From NCBI GenBank assembly GCA_038231175.1, contig JBBRLU010000015.1:1-19805 (forward strand): a DNA stretch of 19,805 bases, in the 5' to 3' direction. The DNA is from UBA4729 sp038231175. GTDB lineage: Bacteria; Patescibacteriota; Saccharimonadia; Saccharimonadales; UBA4665. Below are positions 6,474-13,852 of this stretch, one piece after another; within the stretch, counting starts at the first letter, position 1; the number at the start of each line of letters is the position of its first letter. The notes under the pieces were generated by a model. That model was not told the origin of the DNA. It saw nothing but the letters and a program-made list of their open reading frames with translations, and did not search any database. Both the position numbers and the translations under genes were made by a program.

Positions 6474-8852
6474 ATGGCTAGTAAAAAAATACCGATTGGA
6501 TTGAATCCTGCCGAAGCCGAACTCGAACACCGAGTAGAGGTCATGATGGAGCCGGTCAAAATCAAGGTCGTCGACCACACCGACGGTTCTACCGAGCTAG
6601 TCTCGACCGCACCTGAACCGACTCCTGCTGTAGAGCCGACCAGCGTGCCCTTGGTAGCCGCGCCGGCGCCAAAGCCGACTACGACCAAAGTCGCCGTGAC
6701 GATGCATGATGACGCGCCAGCGGAAATCAGCAAAGACGTGCCGATCGATATCTTCAGCGATCCTAAAACCGCACCGGCCGTCCCAGCCGATTTACTAAAA
6801 AAGTTAACAGCCAGCACCAAGGACGAGCCGCTAGTAGAGCCGGTGGCCGCGGCCGAAGACAAGCCTGAAGCGGCTACTGAACCTATCGTCGAGTTACCGC
6901 CGCCACCACCTTCAGCGGTGGTCAACCGGGTACCGCAACTGATCGCCTCGACGGCGCCTAAGCCACAACCGGCGGCCATTACTGAAGTTACGCCACCAGT
7001 TGCCGGTGACGCATTAGCTACACTGGACGCGGCACCGGAATTTGAAACTGATAATACCCCTAGCGCCGATTTCGAGGGGCTTGATATACCGCCAGCGCAA
7101 CTGGATGACGCTAAAACCGAAGCCGCTCTAGCCGCTATCACTGCCAGCGAAAGCGACCAACTTCTAGCAGCTCAAGACGCCGCCCGTGATCAATTGACTG
7201 AAGGCGTGAACGACAAACATGCCAAGCCAAGCCGGCAGCCTGGCCGCCGCAAACTATGGCTTATCCCTCTGATCCTGATAAGCCTCCTGGTCATCGCCTT
7301 AGCGGTGCCGTTCAGCCGCTATAAACTAGCCGGCTTGGTGGTCAAACAAACGGTCCAATTACAAATTATCGATAGTAAGACCGGTCGTCCCGTCACCAAA
7401 GCGGCAGTTGTCGCTGACGGCCAATCGGGTAACTCTGACGCTAGCGGCAAAGTCGAGTTTAGGTTACCGGTCGGCACGCACACCATAACCGTCAATAAGC
7501 AATATTATAGTAGCGCCGCCGTCAGCGCCTTCGCCGGTTTCAAAGCCGTGCCGGTGGTGAAGGTGCAGTTGGTAGCGACCGGTCGCCAAGTGCCGATCAG
7601 CGTCACTAATGCCCTCACCGGTAAACCGCTTGCCGGTGTCGAAATCAGTCTGTCGCAGACCAGCGCAAAAACCGACGGCCAGGGTAAGGCCGTAATCGTA
7701 CTACCGGCCGGCCAAAAAACCTTGAGCGGCACTATCAGCGCACCAAAGTTTAATAGCAGCACCATCACCGTCCAGATTACCGACGCCGAAGTCGCGGCTA
7801 ACAGTTTTAAATTAGTACCGGGCGGGTCGGTCTATGTGCTGTCGAATTCGAGCGGTACGATCGACATCGTCAAGACTAATTTAGACGGCTCCAAACCGAC
7901 CGTCGTCCTGAAGGGAACCGGCAAAGAAGATGTTAACACCACGGTGCTGCTAGCTTCGCACGATTGGCAGTATCTGGTCTTGAAAGCCCAGCGTGACAGC
8001 TCGCAGGCGGCGTTGTATCTACTGGATACCAGTACCGACAAATTAGTGCAGTTTGATTCGGGCGACGCCAACTTTACGGCCATCGGCTGGGATGGTCACA
8101 GCTTCATGTACGACGCCGTCCGTAACAACGTTGCCACCTCACAGAATGCCCATGAACAGATCAAGAGTTACGACGCCGAGCGCGGTCAGCTCAACCAGCT
8201 CGACGCAACGCAGGCCGCGACCGCCACCACCGGCTTTAGCTACCAGGGCTTTTACAACTTTAACATCGTCGGTAACCTGCTGATCTATAACAGCCAGTGG
8301 TATAGCAGCGGCGGGGCCGATATCAGCACTAAGAATGCCACTATCCGCGGCGTCCAAAGCAACGGTCAGAATAAGAAGGATTACCAGACCATTCCCGGCG
8401 CTGGACTGGCCTATATCCAGGCCGCTCAGGCTACGCCGCAATCGGTGTATTACGCCGTCTTTAACTACAATGATAATAAGAGCCAGTACTACGCCTTCCA
8501 AAATCAGAGCGTCTCGCAGCCGTCGTCGGTGACGGCCGCCAGCTTCAATAAGACCTACCCGGCGTATGTCGGGGCACCGGGCGCTAAGCAGACCATCTGG
8601 AACGAAACTCGTGACGGCAAGCAGGTGTTTATGGTTGGCGACGCCAACGCCGCTAGCGCCCATGTCATCAGCTCGCTGACTGGCTATAAGGTCTATGGTT
8701 GGTACGGCGACGACTACCTGCTGGTGTCTAAGAGTAACAGCCAATTATTTATCGTTCCGGTCGGCGGCTCGCCAGCACCACTGGCCTTGACCAATTACTA
8801 CAAACCAGGTCAGAACGTGGTTATTAACAGCTATGGTTATGGCGGCCTGTAA
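6474..8852 (+). CDS. Large membrane-anchored protein: acidic Pro-rich tail, two Ig-like repeats, probable beta-propeller
   Basis: A 792-aa protein. Residues 1 to about 250 are acidic and Pro/Ala/Thr-rich with no fold apparent, predicted cytoplasmic. Basic residues then lead into one membrane helix (about 259-280). Outside are two repeats of carboxypeptidase-regulatory/PEGA-like Ig type, starting near 293 (DSKTGRPVTKAAVVADG) and 373 (NALTGKPLAGVEISLSQ). Each follows the pattern T-G-[RK]-P-[VL]-x(2)-[AG]-V, then D-x-x-G-[KQ], then L-P-x-G. From about 451 to the end, strand repeats such as GGSVYVLSNSSGTIDIVKT and SSQAALYLLDTSTDKLVQF look like a TolB/WD-type propeller. The ATG at 6474 is the first in frame; no -10 box sits at leaderless distance. 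The last 20 nt overlap the MutY-type gene. It is a likely surface scaffold or binding protein; the ligand is unknown. Confidence 0.85.
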   Translation: MASKKIPIGLNPAEAELEHRVEVMMEPVKIKVVDHTDGSTELVSTAPEPTPAVEPTSVPLVAAPAPKPTTTKVAVTMHDDAPAEISKDVPIDIFSDPKTAPAVPADLLKKLTASTKDEPLVEPVAAAEDKPEAATEPIVELPPPPPSAVVNRVPQLIASTAPKPQPAAITEVTPPVAGDALATLDAAPEFETDNTPSADFEGLDIPPAQLDDAKTEAALAAITASESDQLLAAQDAARDQLTEGVNDKHAKPSRQPGRRKLWLIPLILISLLVIALAVPFSRYKLAGLVVKQTVQLQIIDSKTGRPVTKAAVVADGQSGNSDASGKVEFRLPVGTHTITVNKQYYSSAAVSAFAGFKAVPVVKVQLVATGRQVPISVTNALTGKPLAGVEISLSQTSAKTDGQGKAVIVLPAGQKTLSGTISAPKFNSSTITVQITDAEVAANSFKLVPGGSVYVLSNSSGTIDIVKTNLDGSKPTVVLKGTGKEDVNTTVLLASHDWQYLVLKAQRDSSQAALYLLDTSTDKLVQFDSGDANFTAIGWDGHSFMYDAVRNNVATSQNAHEQIKSYDAERGQLNQLDATQAATATTGFSYQGFYNFNIVGNLLIYNSQWYSSGGADISTKNATIRGVQSNGQNKKDYQTIPGAGLAYIQAAQATPQSVYYAVFNYNDNKSQYYAFQNQSVSQPSSVTAASFNKTYPAYVGAPGAKQTIWNETRDGKQVFMVGDANAASAHVISSLTGYKVYGWYGDDYLLVSKSNSQLFIVPVGGSPAPLALTNYYKPGQNVVINSYGYGGL

Positions 8853-9669
8853 TATAATTGCACCCGACATCGCAGCTTTCCAGCAGACCATTTTAGATTA
8901 TTACCGCCAATTTGGGCGGCACGATTTGGCTTGGCGTCAGCCTGATGCCGCTGGCTTTGATCCGTACAAAATTATGGTTAGCGAGCTGATGTTGCAGCAG
9001 ACCCAGGTAGCGCGGGTGATTCCTAAATATGACAGTTTCTGAGCTAGTTTTCCGACTTTAGGCAGCTTGGCGGCCGCGCCGTCGGGGTCTGTCCTGACGG
9101 CCTGGAGTGGCCTCGGCTACAATCGGCGGGCCAAGTTTTTACAGCAGGCGGCGCAGCTGATCATGGCTAATTTTAAGGGTCGATTTCCTGAAACCAGTGC
9201 CGAACTTAGGCAGTTACCTGGTGTCGGCGTCAACACGGCCGGTGCGCTTCTGGCCTACGCTTTTGACCGGCCGGTAGTGTTTATCGAAACTAATATCCGT
9301 TCGGTCTTTATCCATCACTTTTTTACCGATGAGGCGGCGGTCAGCGATCATCAGGTCTTAGAACTGGTCCAGGCCACGCTGCCGGCTACCAGCTCGCGAT
9401 TATGGTACTGGGCCTTGATGGATTACGGCAGTCATCTCAAACAGACTACCGGTAACGCTAATCGGCGCAGTACCGGCTACAGCCGCCAATCGGCTTTTGC
9501 CGGCTCGGTACGTCAGCTCCGCGGCCAAGTTATCAGACTCTTGACCGAGCGACCCCACAGTACCGAGGAACTGGCGACAATGATTGCCGACGACCGTCTG
9601 CCGGCTGTACTACAGGCGCTAGACAGCGAAAAAATGATTACGCGCCATGACGATCGGCTGAGTATCTAA
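8833..9669 (+). pseudogene. mutY: A/G-specific adenine glycosylase (MutY-type) interrupted by in-frame TGA
   Basis: One frame of 279 codons encodes a MutY-type glycosylase but has a TGA at 9040-9042 (codon 70). The part before the stop carries ELMLQQTQVARVIPKYDSF with catalytic-type Glu51. The part after continues without shift: ASFPTLGSLAAAP, WSGLGYNRRA, the HhH LPGVGVNTAG (128-137) and IETNIRSVF (151-159). In this last motif a Glu stands where classical MutY has the DGNV Asp. The four-Cys Fe-S cluster of E. coli MutY is absent, as in a cluster-less branch of the family. Homologues usually have Leu or Met at the TGA position, so a single-base change (TTA to TGA) would explain it. Alternatives are a sequencing error or read-through. 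It overlaps the previous gene by 20 nt. The true start is uncertain (ATG 8833, ATG 8839 or later). Confidence 0.8.
8853..8858 (+). promoter_or_regulatory. Perfect TATAAT at the start of the MutY-type gene
   Basis: TATAAT sits immediately after the preceding gene's stop. At leaderless distance there is no ATG, GTG or TTG in the MutY frame; an ATC at 8869 lies 10 nt downstream. It may be the promoter of a gene that lost its start codon, or a chance match. Confidence 0.25.
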
Positions 9670-9702
9670 AAGCATGAGCTTTATGCTAAACTAAGCCTAA
9701 CT

Positions 9703-10035
9703 ATGGAACCTACGCCTACCACTCCAGCCCCAGTGCCAGCCCCGGCCCCAGCGCCAACTGCTATGGACGTGGTAGCGCCACCCAAACCAGCAGCTGCCGA
9801 AGAAGGGCTGGCGACACCACCGCCCGTCGAGGTCCCCGAAGCTGGCAGTGAACCCGAAGCCGAAGTCCAAACCGAAGAGCCGACAGCGCCGCTGCCGGTC
9901 CAGCAGCCGGCTCCGTTACCAGCTGCCAAAGTCAAAGCCCCGAAAGCGCCCGGTGTCGGCCTGGCAATCACGGCCACGGTCATTATTATTATCGTTATCG
10001 CTTGCCTGGCCGTCGTGGCTTACATTAAGCGCTAG
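9703..10035 (+). CDS. Pro/Ala/Glu-rich protein with C-terminal membrane anchor
   Basis: A 110-aa protein with two parts. Residues 1 to about 80 are low complexity, dominated by Pro, Ala, Glu and Val with a near-repetitive PAPVPAPAPAP opening. Residues 86-107 form one hydrophobic helix rich in Ile, Val and Ala, followed by YIKR. The layout is that of a tail-anchored protein with a disordered head, in the opposite order to the N-terminal tails of the 2197 and 6474 proteins. No function can be assigned. Upstream, TAAACT or TATGCT (9682-9692) could be a -10 box 10-15 nt from the ATG. The translation is biased enough in composition that homology searches will be unreliable, but an uninterrupted frame plus a clean membrane helix support it as real. 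Confidence 0.7.
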   Translation: MEPTPTTPAPVPAPAPAPTAMDVVAPPKPAAAEEGLATPPPVEVPEAGSEPEAEVQTEEPTAPLPVQQPAPLPAAKVKAPKAPGVGLAITATVIIIIVIACLAVVAYIKR

Positions 10036-10036
10036 C

Positions 10037-10066
10037 TTGCTCTTAGGCGGTCGACTGCGGTAATAT
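10037..10066 (+). promoter_or_regulatory. tsaC promoter, leaderless type
   Basis: TTGCTC (10037-10042), an 18-nt spacer and TAATAT (10061-10066) stand 7 nt before the tsaC ATG. No Shine-Dalgarno is present. Confidence 0.5.
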
Positions 10067-10073
10067 GTAGTCG

Positions 10074-10631
10074 ATGTTTACCCAAGCCGACAGCTTATTA
10101 CCAGAACCCGGAACGGTCGGTGTGCTGCCGACCGATACGGTCTATGGCTTAGTGGCCCGCGCCAGCGACCAAGCGGCCGTCGGGCGCCTCTATAAGCTAA
10201 AGTTACGCGAGCACAAACCAGGCACTATTATCGCGGCCTCAATCGACCAGTTGGTCGAACTTGGGATCAAGCGGCGCTACCTGACCGCCGTCAGCCGGTA
10301 TTGGCCGGGCGCTGTCAGCGTCGTTATTCCCTGTGGCCTGGAGCTTGGCTATCTACACCAAGATAAGGGCAGTCTGGCGGTCAGGATCCCTGATAACGCC
10401 GACTTGTGCCAGCTGTTAGAAAATACCGGGCCGTTGCTCACGAGTAGCGCCAACGAACCCGGTGCCCCGACGGCTAACACGACAGCCGAAGCTCGCGGTT
10501 ATTTTGGCGATCAAGTCGATTTTTATGAAGATGGCGGTAACCTCAGTCAGCATCAGCCGTCAACGGTCATCCGCATCGTTGACGACGCAATCGAGATTTT
10601 GCGGCCAGGTGCCGTAATTATCGAAGTCTAG
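10074..10631 (+). CDS. tsaC: Threonylcarbamoyl-AMP synthase (Sua5/YciO/YrdC family)
   Basis: A 185-aa cytoplasmic enzyme that makes threonylcarbamoyl-AMP from Thr, bicarbonate and ATP for the t6A37 modification of ANN-decoding tRNAs. It has the short TsaC/YrdC form without the extra Sua5 domain. Key motifs: PTDTVYGL (19-26), KLKLREHKPG (41-50; the basic patch equals the family's KxR), LAVRIPDN (101-108) and LLTSSANEPGAPTA (121-134). A late STVIRI and RPGA at the end complete the fold. It sits between two other short genes, each with its own leaderless -10 box, so they may be transcribed separately though closely packed. Confidence 0.93.
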   Translation: MFTQADSLLPEPGTVGVLPTDTVYGLVARASDQAAVGRLYKLKLREHKPGTIIAASIDQLVELGIKRRYLTAVSRYWPGAVSVVIPCGLELGYLHQDKGSLAVRIPDNADLCQLLENTGPLLTSSANEPGAPTANTTAEARGYFGDQVDFYEDGGNLSQHQPSTVIRIVDDAIEILRPGAVIIEV

Positions 10632-10637
10632 TACAAT
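10632..10637 (+). promoter_or_regulatory. -10 box of the MazG-like gene, leaderless type
   Basis: TACAAT begins one base after the tsaC stop and ends 6 nt before the ATG at 10644. No clear -35 is seen. Confidence 0.45.
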
Positions 10638-10643
10638 GTAACT

Positions 10644-10979
10644 ATGACATTTGATGAATACCAAAAAGCGGCCATCACCACCGCGCTGCCGGCCTATGAC
10701 GACCCGATCATGCAAAATAGCATCTGGGTCATGGGTATCGCCGGCGAGGCTGGCGAAGTCGTCGAGAAATGGAAGAAGGCCGTCGCCTACCGACAGGGTA
10801 AGTTCAGCGACGATGAATTTGCCGACTTCAAGAAAGAATTTGCCGACGTCATCTGGTACATCGCCGTGCTGGCCGACAGTCTCGGTTTATCGCTCGACGA
10901 ACTGATGCAAGACAACCTCGCCAAGCTCAAAAGCCGCCACGCCCGCGGCGTTATCAAAGGCAGCGGCGATAACCGCTAA
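10644..10979 (+). CDS. MazG-like nucleoside triphosphate pyrophosphohydrolase
   Basis: A 111-aa single-domain all-alpha NTP pyrophosphohydrolase that would hydrolyse (d)NTPs to (d)NMP plus pyrophosphate with Mg2+, as a house-cleaning enzyme for the nucleotide pool. The metal-binding pattern is visible: Glu38-x2-Glu41 within GEAGEVVEKWKK (34-45), and Glu65-x2-Asp68 within EFADVIWYI. This is the EXXE(12-28)EXXD layout of the MazG/RS21-C6 group. The half-length form is typical of the 'MazG-like' subfamily rather than the two-domain E. coli MazG. The substrate cannot be told from the sequence. It is convergent with murC, 5 nt apart, without a terminator. Confidence 0.88.
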   Translation: MTFDEYQKAAITTALPAYDDPIMQNSIWVMGIAGEAGEVVEKWKKAVAYRQGKFSDDEFADFKKEFADVIWYIAVLADSLGLSLDELMQDNLAKLKSRHARGVIKGSGDNR

Positions 10980-10984
10980 AGCCG

Positions 10985-12283
10985 CTAGCTAGTAAAGTTC
11001 TGGCGCAGCCAGTCGTCTAGCGAATTGCCACCGCCACCGACCATGGCGACTACCATGGTCTTACCGTCGGCCAGGTGCATATCGATCTTGCTCTTCAAGT
11101 CATCACCCATAGTAGCCGGCTCGGCAATCGCAGGGTCGGCCAGATAGGTAATCATTTCCTCCGGTGGAATGATTCGTTGCTCTGGGTCTTCGCGGGCCAG
11201 GTAACTCGGTAGCCAGTAGACTTGGCTGGCGCCAGCAAAACAATCCTTATATTCGGCTTTTAAGAAGTGCTGGCGGCGGTTGGTCAAGGGTTCGTAGACC
11301 ACCACTAAGTTCTGGCCGGATTCGGCGGCCATCTCGGTGGCGACACTCATGGCGCCACGGATTTTCTCGGGGGTGTGGGCGTAGTCGCTGTACAGATCAG
11401 GCACGATCTGCTCCATCCGGCGATTAAGCCCAGGGAAGTCATTGATGCTGGCCAGCAGCGTTTCGATTGATGCACCGGTAGCCTGATGAACGGCAGTCAC
11501 CGCCAGCCAGGCGTCGAGGCGGTTGTAGAAGCCTTTGAGGGTAATCTGTGACAAGTGGTCATTGGCTGGATCGAGGACGCTGACGGCTTCCGTGGAGGCT
11601 AATCTGAGGTAATCGGCGTCATCCTGCCAGACGTAGCTCTTCTGGCTCTGCTCGATGAACTCGATAAAGGCCTGCTGGTAATCTTCACGGGTCGGGAAAA
11701 TCTCGTGGTGATCCCAGCTGACACCGGTAATCAGGCTGATAGCCGGCTCGAAGGCTAAGAAGTTACGATCAAACTCGTCGGCCTCGTAGACAAAGTACTT
11801 GCTACCTTCGGTAAACTCACCCATCTCGCCATAACTGACCTTGGCCGGTAGCAGGTAACTGACCGGTTCCTGTAACTGCTTGAACAACCAGATCACCATG
11901 GCGGTGGTGGTGGTTTTGCCGTGGGTGCCGGCAATGGCAATCAGCTGCAGGCCGGTTTCCTGCAATAATAGGTTTAACAGCTCGTCGCGTTTGCTGGTTT
12001 TTATCTCTTGATCGAGGCAGAAACGCAGCTCGGCGGCGTCAGGATTTTCGAGGGGCAGGGCCGAGGTATAGACCATCCAATCGATAGGTTCTACGTCGTA
12101 GACCCGCGAGATAGCGTCGTAATCCTGACCGATGTGAATATTAGTGATACCGTGGGCCCGCAGGTACTGGATATACTGCGAATCCTGTTTATCAGAGCCG
12201 GAAACGGTGTAGCCGGCCTGATGGGCGATCTGGGCCAGCGGGCCGATACCAGCGCCGCCGATGCCAGAAAAATAAATATGCAT
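10985..12283 (-). CDS. murC: UDP-N-acetylmuramate--L-alanine ligase
   Basis: A 432-aa Mur ligase that adds the first residue (L-Ala) to UDP-MurNAc in peptidoglycan synthesis, cytoplasmic. N-terminal Rossmann domain: MHIYFSGIGGAGIGPLA, equal to the MurC GIGG-x-GM motif. ATP P-loop: GTHGKTTTT (119-127). Acidic motif: EADEFDRNFL (167-176). Central domain: DHHEIFPT (191-198). C-terminal domain: YAHTPEKI, then EPLTNRRQHF in the place of MurC's P-H-R-Y-T-R. It is slightly shorter than typical (about 450-490). The EADEFD wording is also close to the recycling ligase Mpl, so a MurC/Mpl-type role remains possible. Thirteen codons upstream are also open, but the ATG at 12283 directly begins the domain and has TATACT 6 nt ahead. 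Confidence 0.88.
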   Translation of the reverse strand: MHIYFSGIGGAGIGPLAQIAHQAGYTVSGSDKQDSQYIQYLRAHGITNIHIGQDYDAISRVYDVEPIDWMVYTSALPLENPDAAELRFCLDQEIKTSKRDELLNLLLQETGLQLIAIAGTHGKTTTTAMVIWLFKQLQEPVSYLLPAKVSYGEMGEFTEGSKYFVYEADEFDRNFLAFEPAISLITGVSWDHHEIFPTREDYQQAFIEFIEQSQKSYVWQDDADYLRLASTEAVSVLDPANDHLSQITLKGFYNRLDAWLAVTAVHQATGASIETLLASINDFPGLNRRMEQIVPDLYSDYAHTPEKIRGAMSVATEMAAESGQNLVVVYEPLTNRRQHFLKAEYKDCFAGASQVYWLPSYLAREDPEQRIIPPEEMITYLADPAIAEPATMGDDLKSKIDMHLADGKTMVVAMVGGGGNSLDDWLRQNFTS

Positions 12284-12289
12284 AGCTCT

Positions 12290-12295
12290 AGTATA
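12290..12295 (-). promoter_or_regulatory. -10 box of murC, leaderless type
   Basis: TATACT on the minus strand ends 6 nt before the ATG at 12283. This supports that start over the longer open frame. Confidence 0.5.
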
Positions 12296-12338
12296 AACCC
12301 TTAATAACCGTAGGGCGGCCATAAATGGTCGGCGCTGT

Positions 12339-12344
12339 TATAAT
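12339..12344 (+). promoter_or_regulatory. -10 box of the 12355 gene
   Basis: A consensus TATAAT followed by ATG 10 nt later gives a predicted leader of only a few bases. A second match, CATAAT, directly follows. The box lies inside any longer reading frame starting at 12325, arguing against that start. Confidence 0.45.
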
Positions 12345-12354
12345 CATAATCAGC

Positions 12355-12918
12355 ATGATCAAATTAAAACCGTTACCAATCCTGATCGGCACGACGGTTG
12401 TCGGTGCCTCAATCTGTGCCTTTTCACTGCGGGCCAATAATCAGCATATGCTACAGCTGCGCCAAGCCGTTTACACGGCCGACCAAAAAGGCGAGGCCGT
12501 CGTGCCGGCGCTCGGCCAACTACAAAGTTACGTTACTGCTCACATGAACACCAAGCTTGACGGTGGCTCAAGCGCCGTCTACCCACCGATCCAACTCAAA
12601 TATACCTACGACCGCCTGGTCCAGGCTAGGAGCGACAAGCTATCGCAGACCAACAGCCAGACCTATAACGCCGCTCAGAACTATTGCGAGCAACAGAACT
12701 CGACCGACGTTTCGGGTCGCAACCGCGTACCCTGCATCGAGCAATACGTTCAAAGCCACGGCGTCCAGTTGGCTGCTATCTCCGACGCACTCTACAAGTT
12801 CAGCTTCGTATCACCGGTTTGGTCGCCCGATCTTGCTGGCTGGAGTTTGGCGATAACAATTGTTTTGGCCATCGCGACCGTCATTGTCGCCGTTCGTCGT
12901 TTCCTCATCAAGAACTGA
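12355..12918 (+). CDS. Two-helix membrane protein with extracytoplasmic loop, unknown function
   Basis: A 187-aa protein of a family I do not recognise. Hydrophobic segments at about 7-24 and 162-182 bracket a 135-residue hydrophilic loop, predicted outside because both ends are basic (MIKLK and RRFLIKN). The loop is rich in Gln, Ala, Tyr and Ser. It holds a Cys pair around NYCEQQNSTDVSGRNRVPC that could form a disulfide. It is helical in character with no catalytic motif. It stands alone: divergent from murC, convergent with 12979-13599 across a shared terminator. It ends in TGA; reading through would enter the terminator, so TGA is a real stop here. Confidence 0.78.
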   Translation: MIKLKPLPILIGTTVVGASICAFSLRANNQHMLQLRQAVYTADQKGEAVVPALGQLQSYVTAHMNTKLDGGSSAVYPPIQLKYTYDRLVQARSDKLSQTNSQTYNAAQNYCEQQNSTDVSGRNRVPCIEQYVQSHGVQLAAISDALYKFSFVSPVWSPDLAGWSLAITIVLAIATVIVAVRRFLIKN

Positions 12919-12934
12919 ACTGGCCGAGTCACTT

Positions 12935-12962
12935 AAAAAAGCCCCTCGGAAGGGGCTTTTTT
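12935..12962. terminator. Bidirectional Rho-independent terminator
   Basis: A perfect 6-bp GC stem, GCCCCT (12941-12946) and AGGGGC (12951-12956) with loop CGGA, is flanked by A6 on the left and T6 on the right. It works for both the plus gene ending at 12918 and the minus gene ending at 12979. Confidence 0.92.
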
Positions 12963-12978
12963 AATACTTACGGCTTAA

Positions 12979-13599
12979 CTAGGGCTTAGTCGTCGTAGTT
13001 GTTGGGGTTGAACCAGCGGCGTTGGTAGAGCCCTGGACGTTATTAGTGGTGCTAGCGTTGCTAGCGGTGTCGCTACACTTCTGACCAGTCGGATTCTGGG
13101 TCTTGAAGGTCTTGACAGCCTTGGCGACCTGGCCGGTGTCCTGTAGGTTCTCCCAGAAGGTGACTTGTGAACGGTTGATGACCATCTGGTCCGATGGTGA
13201 GTGCAGCTCACAACCTAACTTCACTAGCGAGACGCTGGTGTTAGCGTTGGCGGCCGTACCGGTGCCGGTGCTGGAGGTCTGGAGGTAGTAGATGTTGCTG
13301 ACAACAAAGTAGTTGCTGTTGAGCGTCGTGACGTTTCCGAAGTACACCTGACCGGTGCTAAGGAAGACGGCTTGTAGTTTATCTTTTTTGACGTAGCCTT
13401 GCTCGGCGCTAGCCTTGTTGCCGGTACCAGCCAAGAGGGCGATAGCGACTAAGAAGACAGCCGCGACGACGACTAAGCCGACTAAGCCAACCTTACCGAA
13501 TTTGTTGTTGTCTGAACTGGCCTTACGGCCGACACCAGCGGCTGCTGGGTGTGCGCTAGGAGTGACTCCTGGCTGTTGCGTGCTACGGTTAAAATCCAT
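12979..13599 (-). CDS. Single-pass membrane protein with conserved extracytoplasmic domain, Ser/Thr-rich tail
   Basis: A 206-aa protein. Residues 1-35 are cytoplasmic and Pro/Ala/Ser-containing; one membrane helix covers about 37-58. The outer domain (about 70-170) opens KKDKLQAVFLSTGQVYFGNV and contains NYFVVSNIYYLQ and INRSQVTFWENL. These blocks recall a small unnamed family I associate with CPR bacteria; that is memory, not a search. Two cysteines (130 and 175) could pair. The last 30 residues are a low-complexity Ser/Thr/Asn/Ala linker ending in Thr-Pro repeats, perhaps a wall-spanning or glycosylated tail. Unlike most genes here it has a real leader of about 40 nt with AGGTGGAG as Shine-Dalgarno, and its own promoter and terminator, suggesting strong expression. 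Confidence 0.82.
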   Translation of the reverse strand: MDFNRSTQQPGVTPSAHPAAAGVGRKASSDNNKFGKVGLVGLVVVAAVFLVAIALLAGTGNKASAEQGYVKKDKLQAVFLSTGQVYFGNVTTLNSNYFVVSNIYYLQTSSTGTGTAANANTSVSLVKLGCELHSPSDQMVINRSQVTFWENLQDTGQVAKAVKTFKTQNPTGQKCSDTASNASTTNNVQGSTNAAGSTPTTTTTKP

Positions 13600-13610
13600 A
13601 CCTTTTACTT

Positions 13611-13618
13611 CTCCACCT
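13611..13618 (-). promoter_or_regulatory. Shine-Dalgarno of the 13599 gene
   Basis: AGGTGGAG on the minus strand lies 11 nt before the ATG at 13599. It is notable because neighbouring monocistronic genes lack any such site. Confidence 0.6.
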
Positions 13619-13644
13619 CTTATACTTTTTATAGTTACCGCATA

Positions 13645-13673
13645 AGTGTAATACAGCCATTAAGCTTATGCAA
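13645..13673 (-). promoter_or_regulatory. Promoter of the 13599 gene
   Basis: On the minus strand TTGCAT (13673-13668), a 17-nt spacer and TACACT (13650-13645) precede a leader of about 40 nt. Other A/T-rich -10 candidates exist closer to the gene (around 13619-13633), so the exact start is uncertain. Confidence 0.4.
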
Positions 13674-13782
13674 TATGAAATCATAAGCAATATTGCCAGC
13701 CTGTGGATGAATTACTTCTTACAGCGCTGCGAAAAAGGGATTAGTCCAGCGGTCCTAAGAAGATGATAACTGTTAATTAGGC

Positions 13783-13812
13783 TTGACAATTAAAAACCCA
13801 CCAGAGTATGTT
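13783..13812 (+). promoter_or_regulatory. Strong promoter of the 65-aa gene
   Basis: A consensus -35 TTGACA (13783-13788), an 18-nt spacer and TATGTT (13807-13812) would give a leader of about 35 nt before the ATG at 13853. Confidence 0.6.
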
Positions 13813-13838
13813 AGGGGTACATCACTAAGTTATAAGAG

Positions 13839-13844
13839 AGGGAG
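13839..13844 (+). promoter_or_regulatory. Shine-Dalgarno of the 65-aa gene
   Basis: AGGGAG, within a longer GA-rich run, ends 8 nt before the ATG at 13853. It is one of only two clear ribosome-binding sites at first genes in this window. Confidence 0.6.
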
Positions 13845-13852
13845 AGTCAGCA

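Noticed and set aside
6467..7141. Minus-strand 224-codon Ser/Gly/Ala-rich frame
   Set aside because: It is the mirror image of the Pro/Ala/Thr-rich tail of the 6474 gene. Low-complexity coding produces such long antisense frames.
8139..8744. Minus-strand 201-codon frame within the propeller region
   Set aside because: It lies wholly inside the 792-aa gene and its composition follows the third-codon pattern of the plus strand.
9040..9042. TGA read as glycine (code 25, as in some other CPR phyla)
   Set aside because: TGA ends the genes at 12918 and 19180 where read-through makes no sense, and no other gene here has an internal TGA.
13702..13710. TGTGGATGA, one mismatch from a DnaA box
   Set aside because: It is a single imperfect copy with no cluster, no dnaA or dnaN nearby and no A/T-rich unwinding element, so an origin is not supported.
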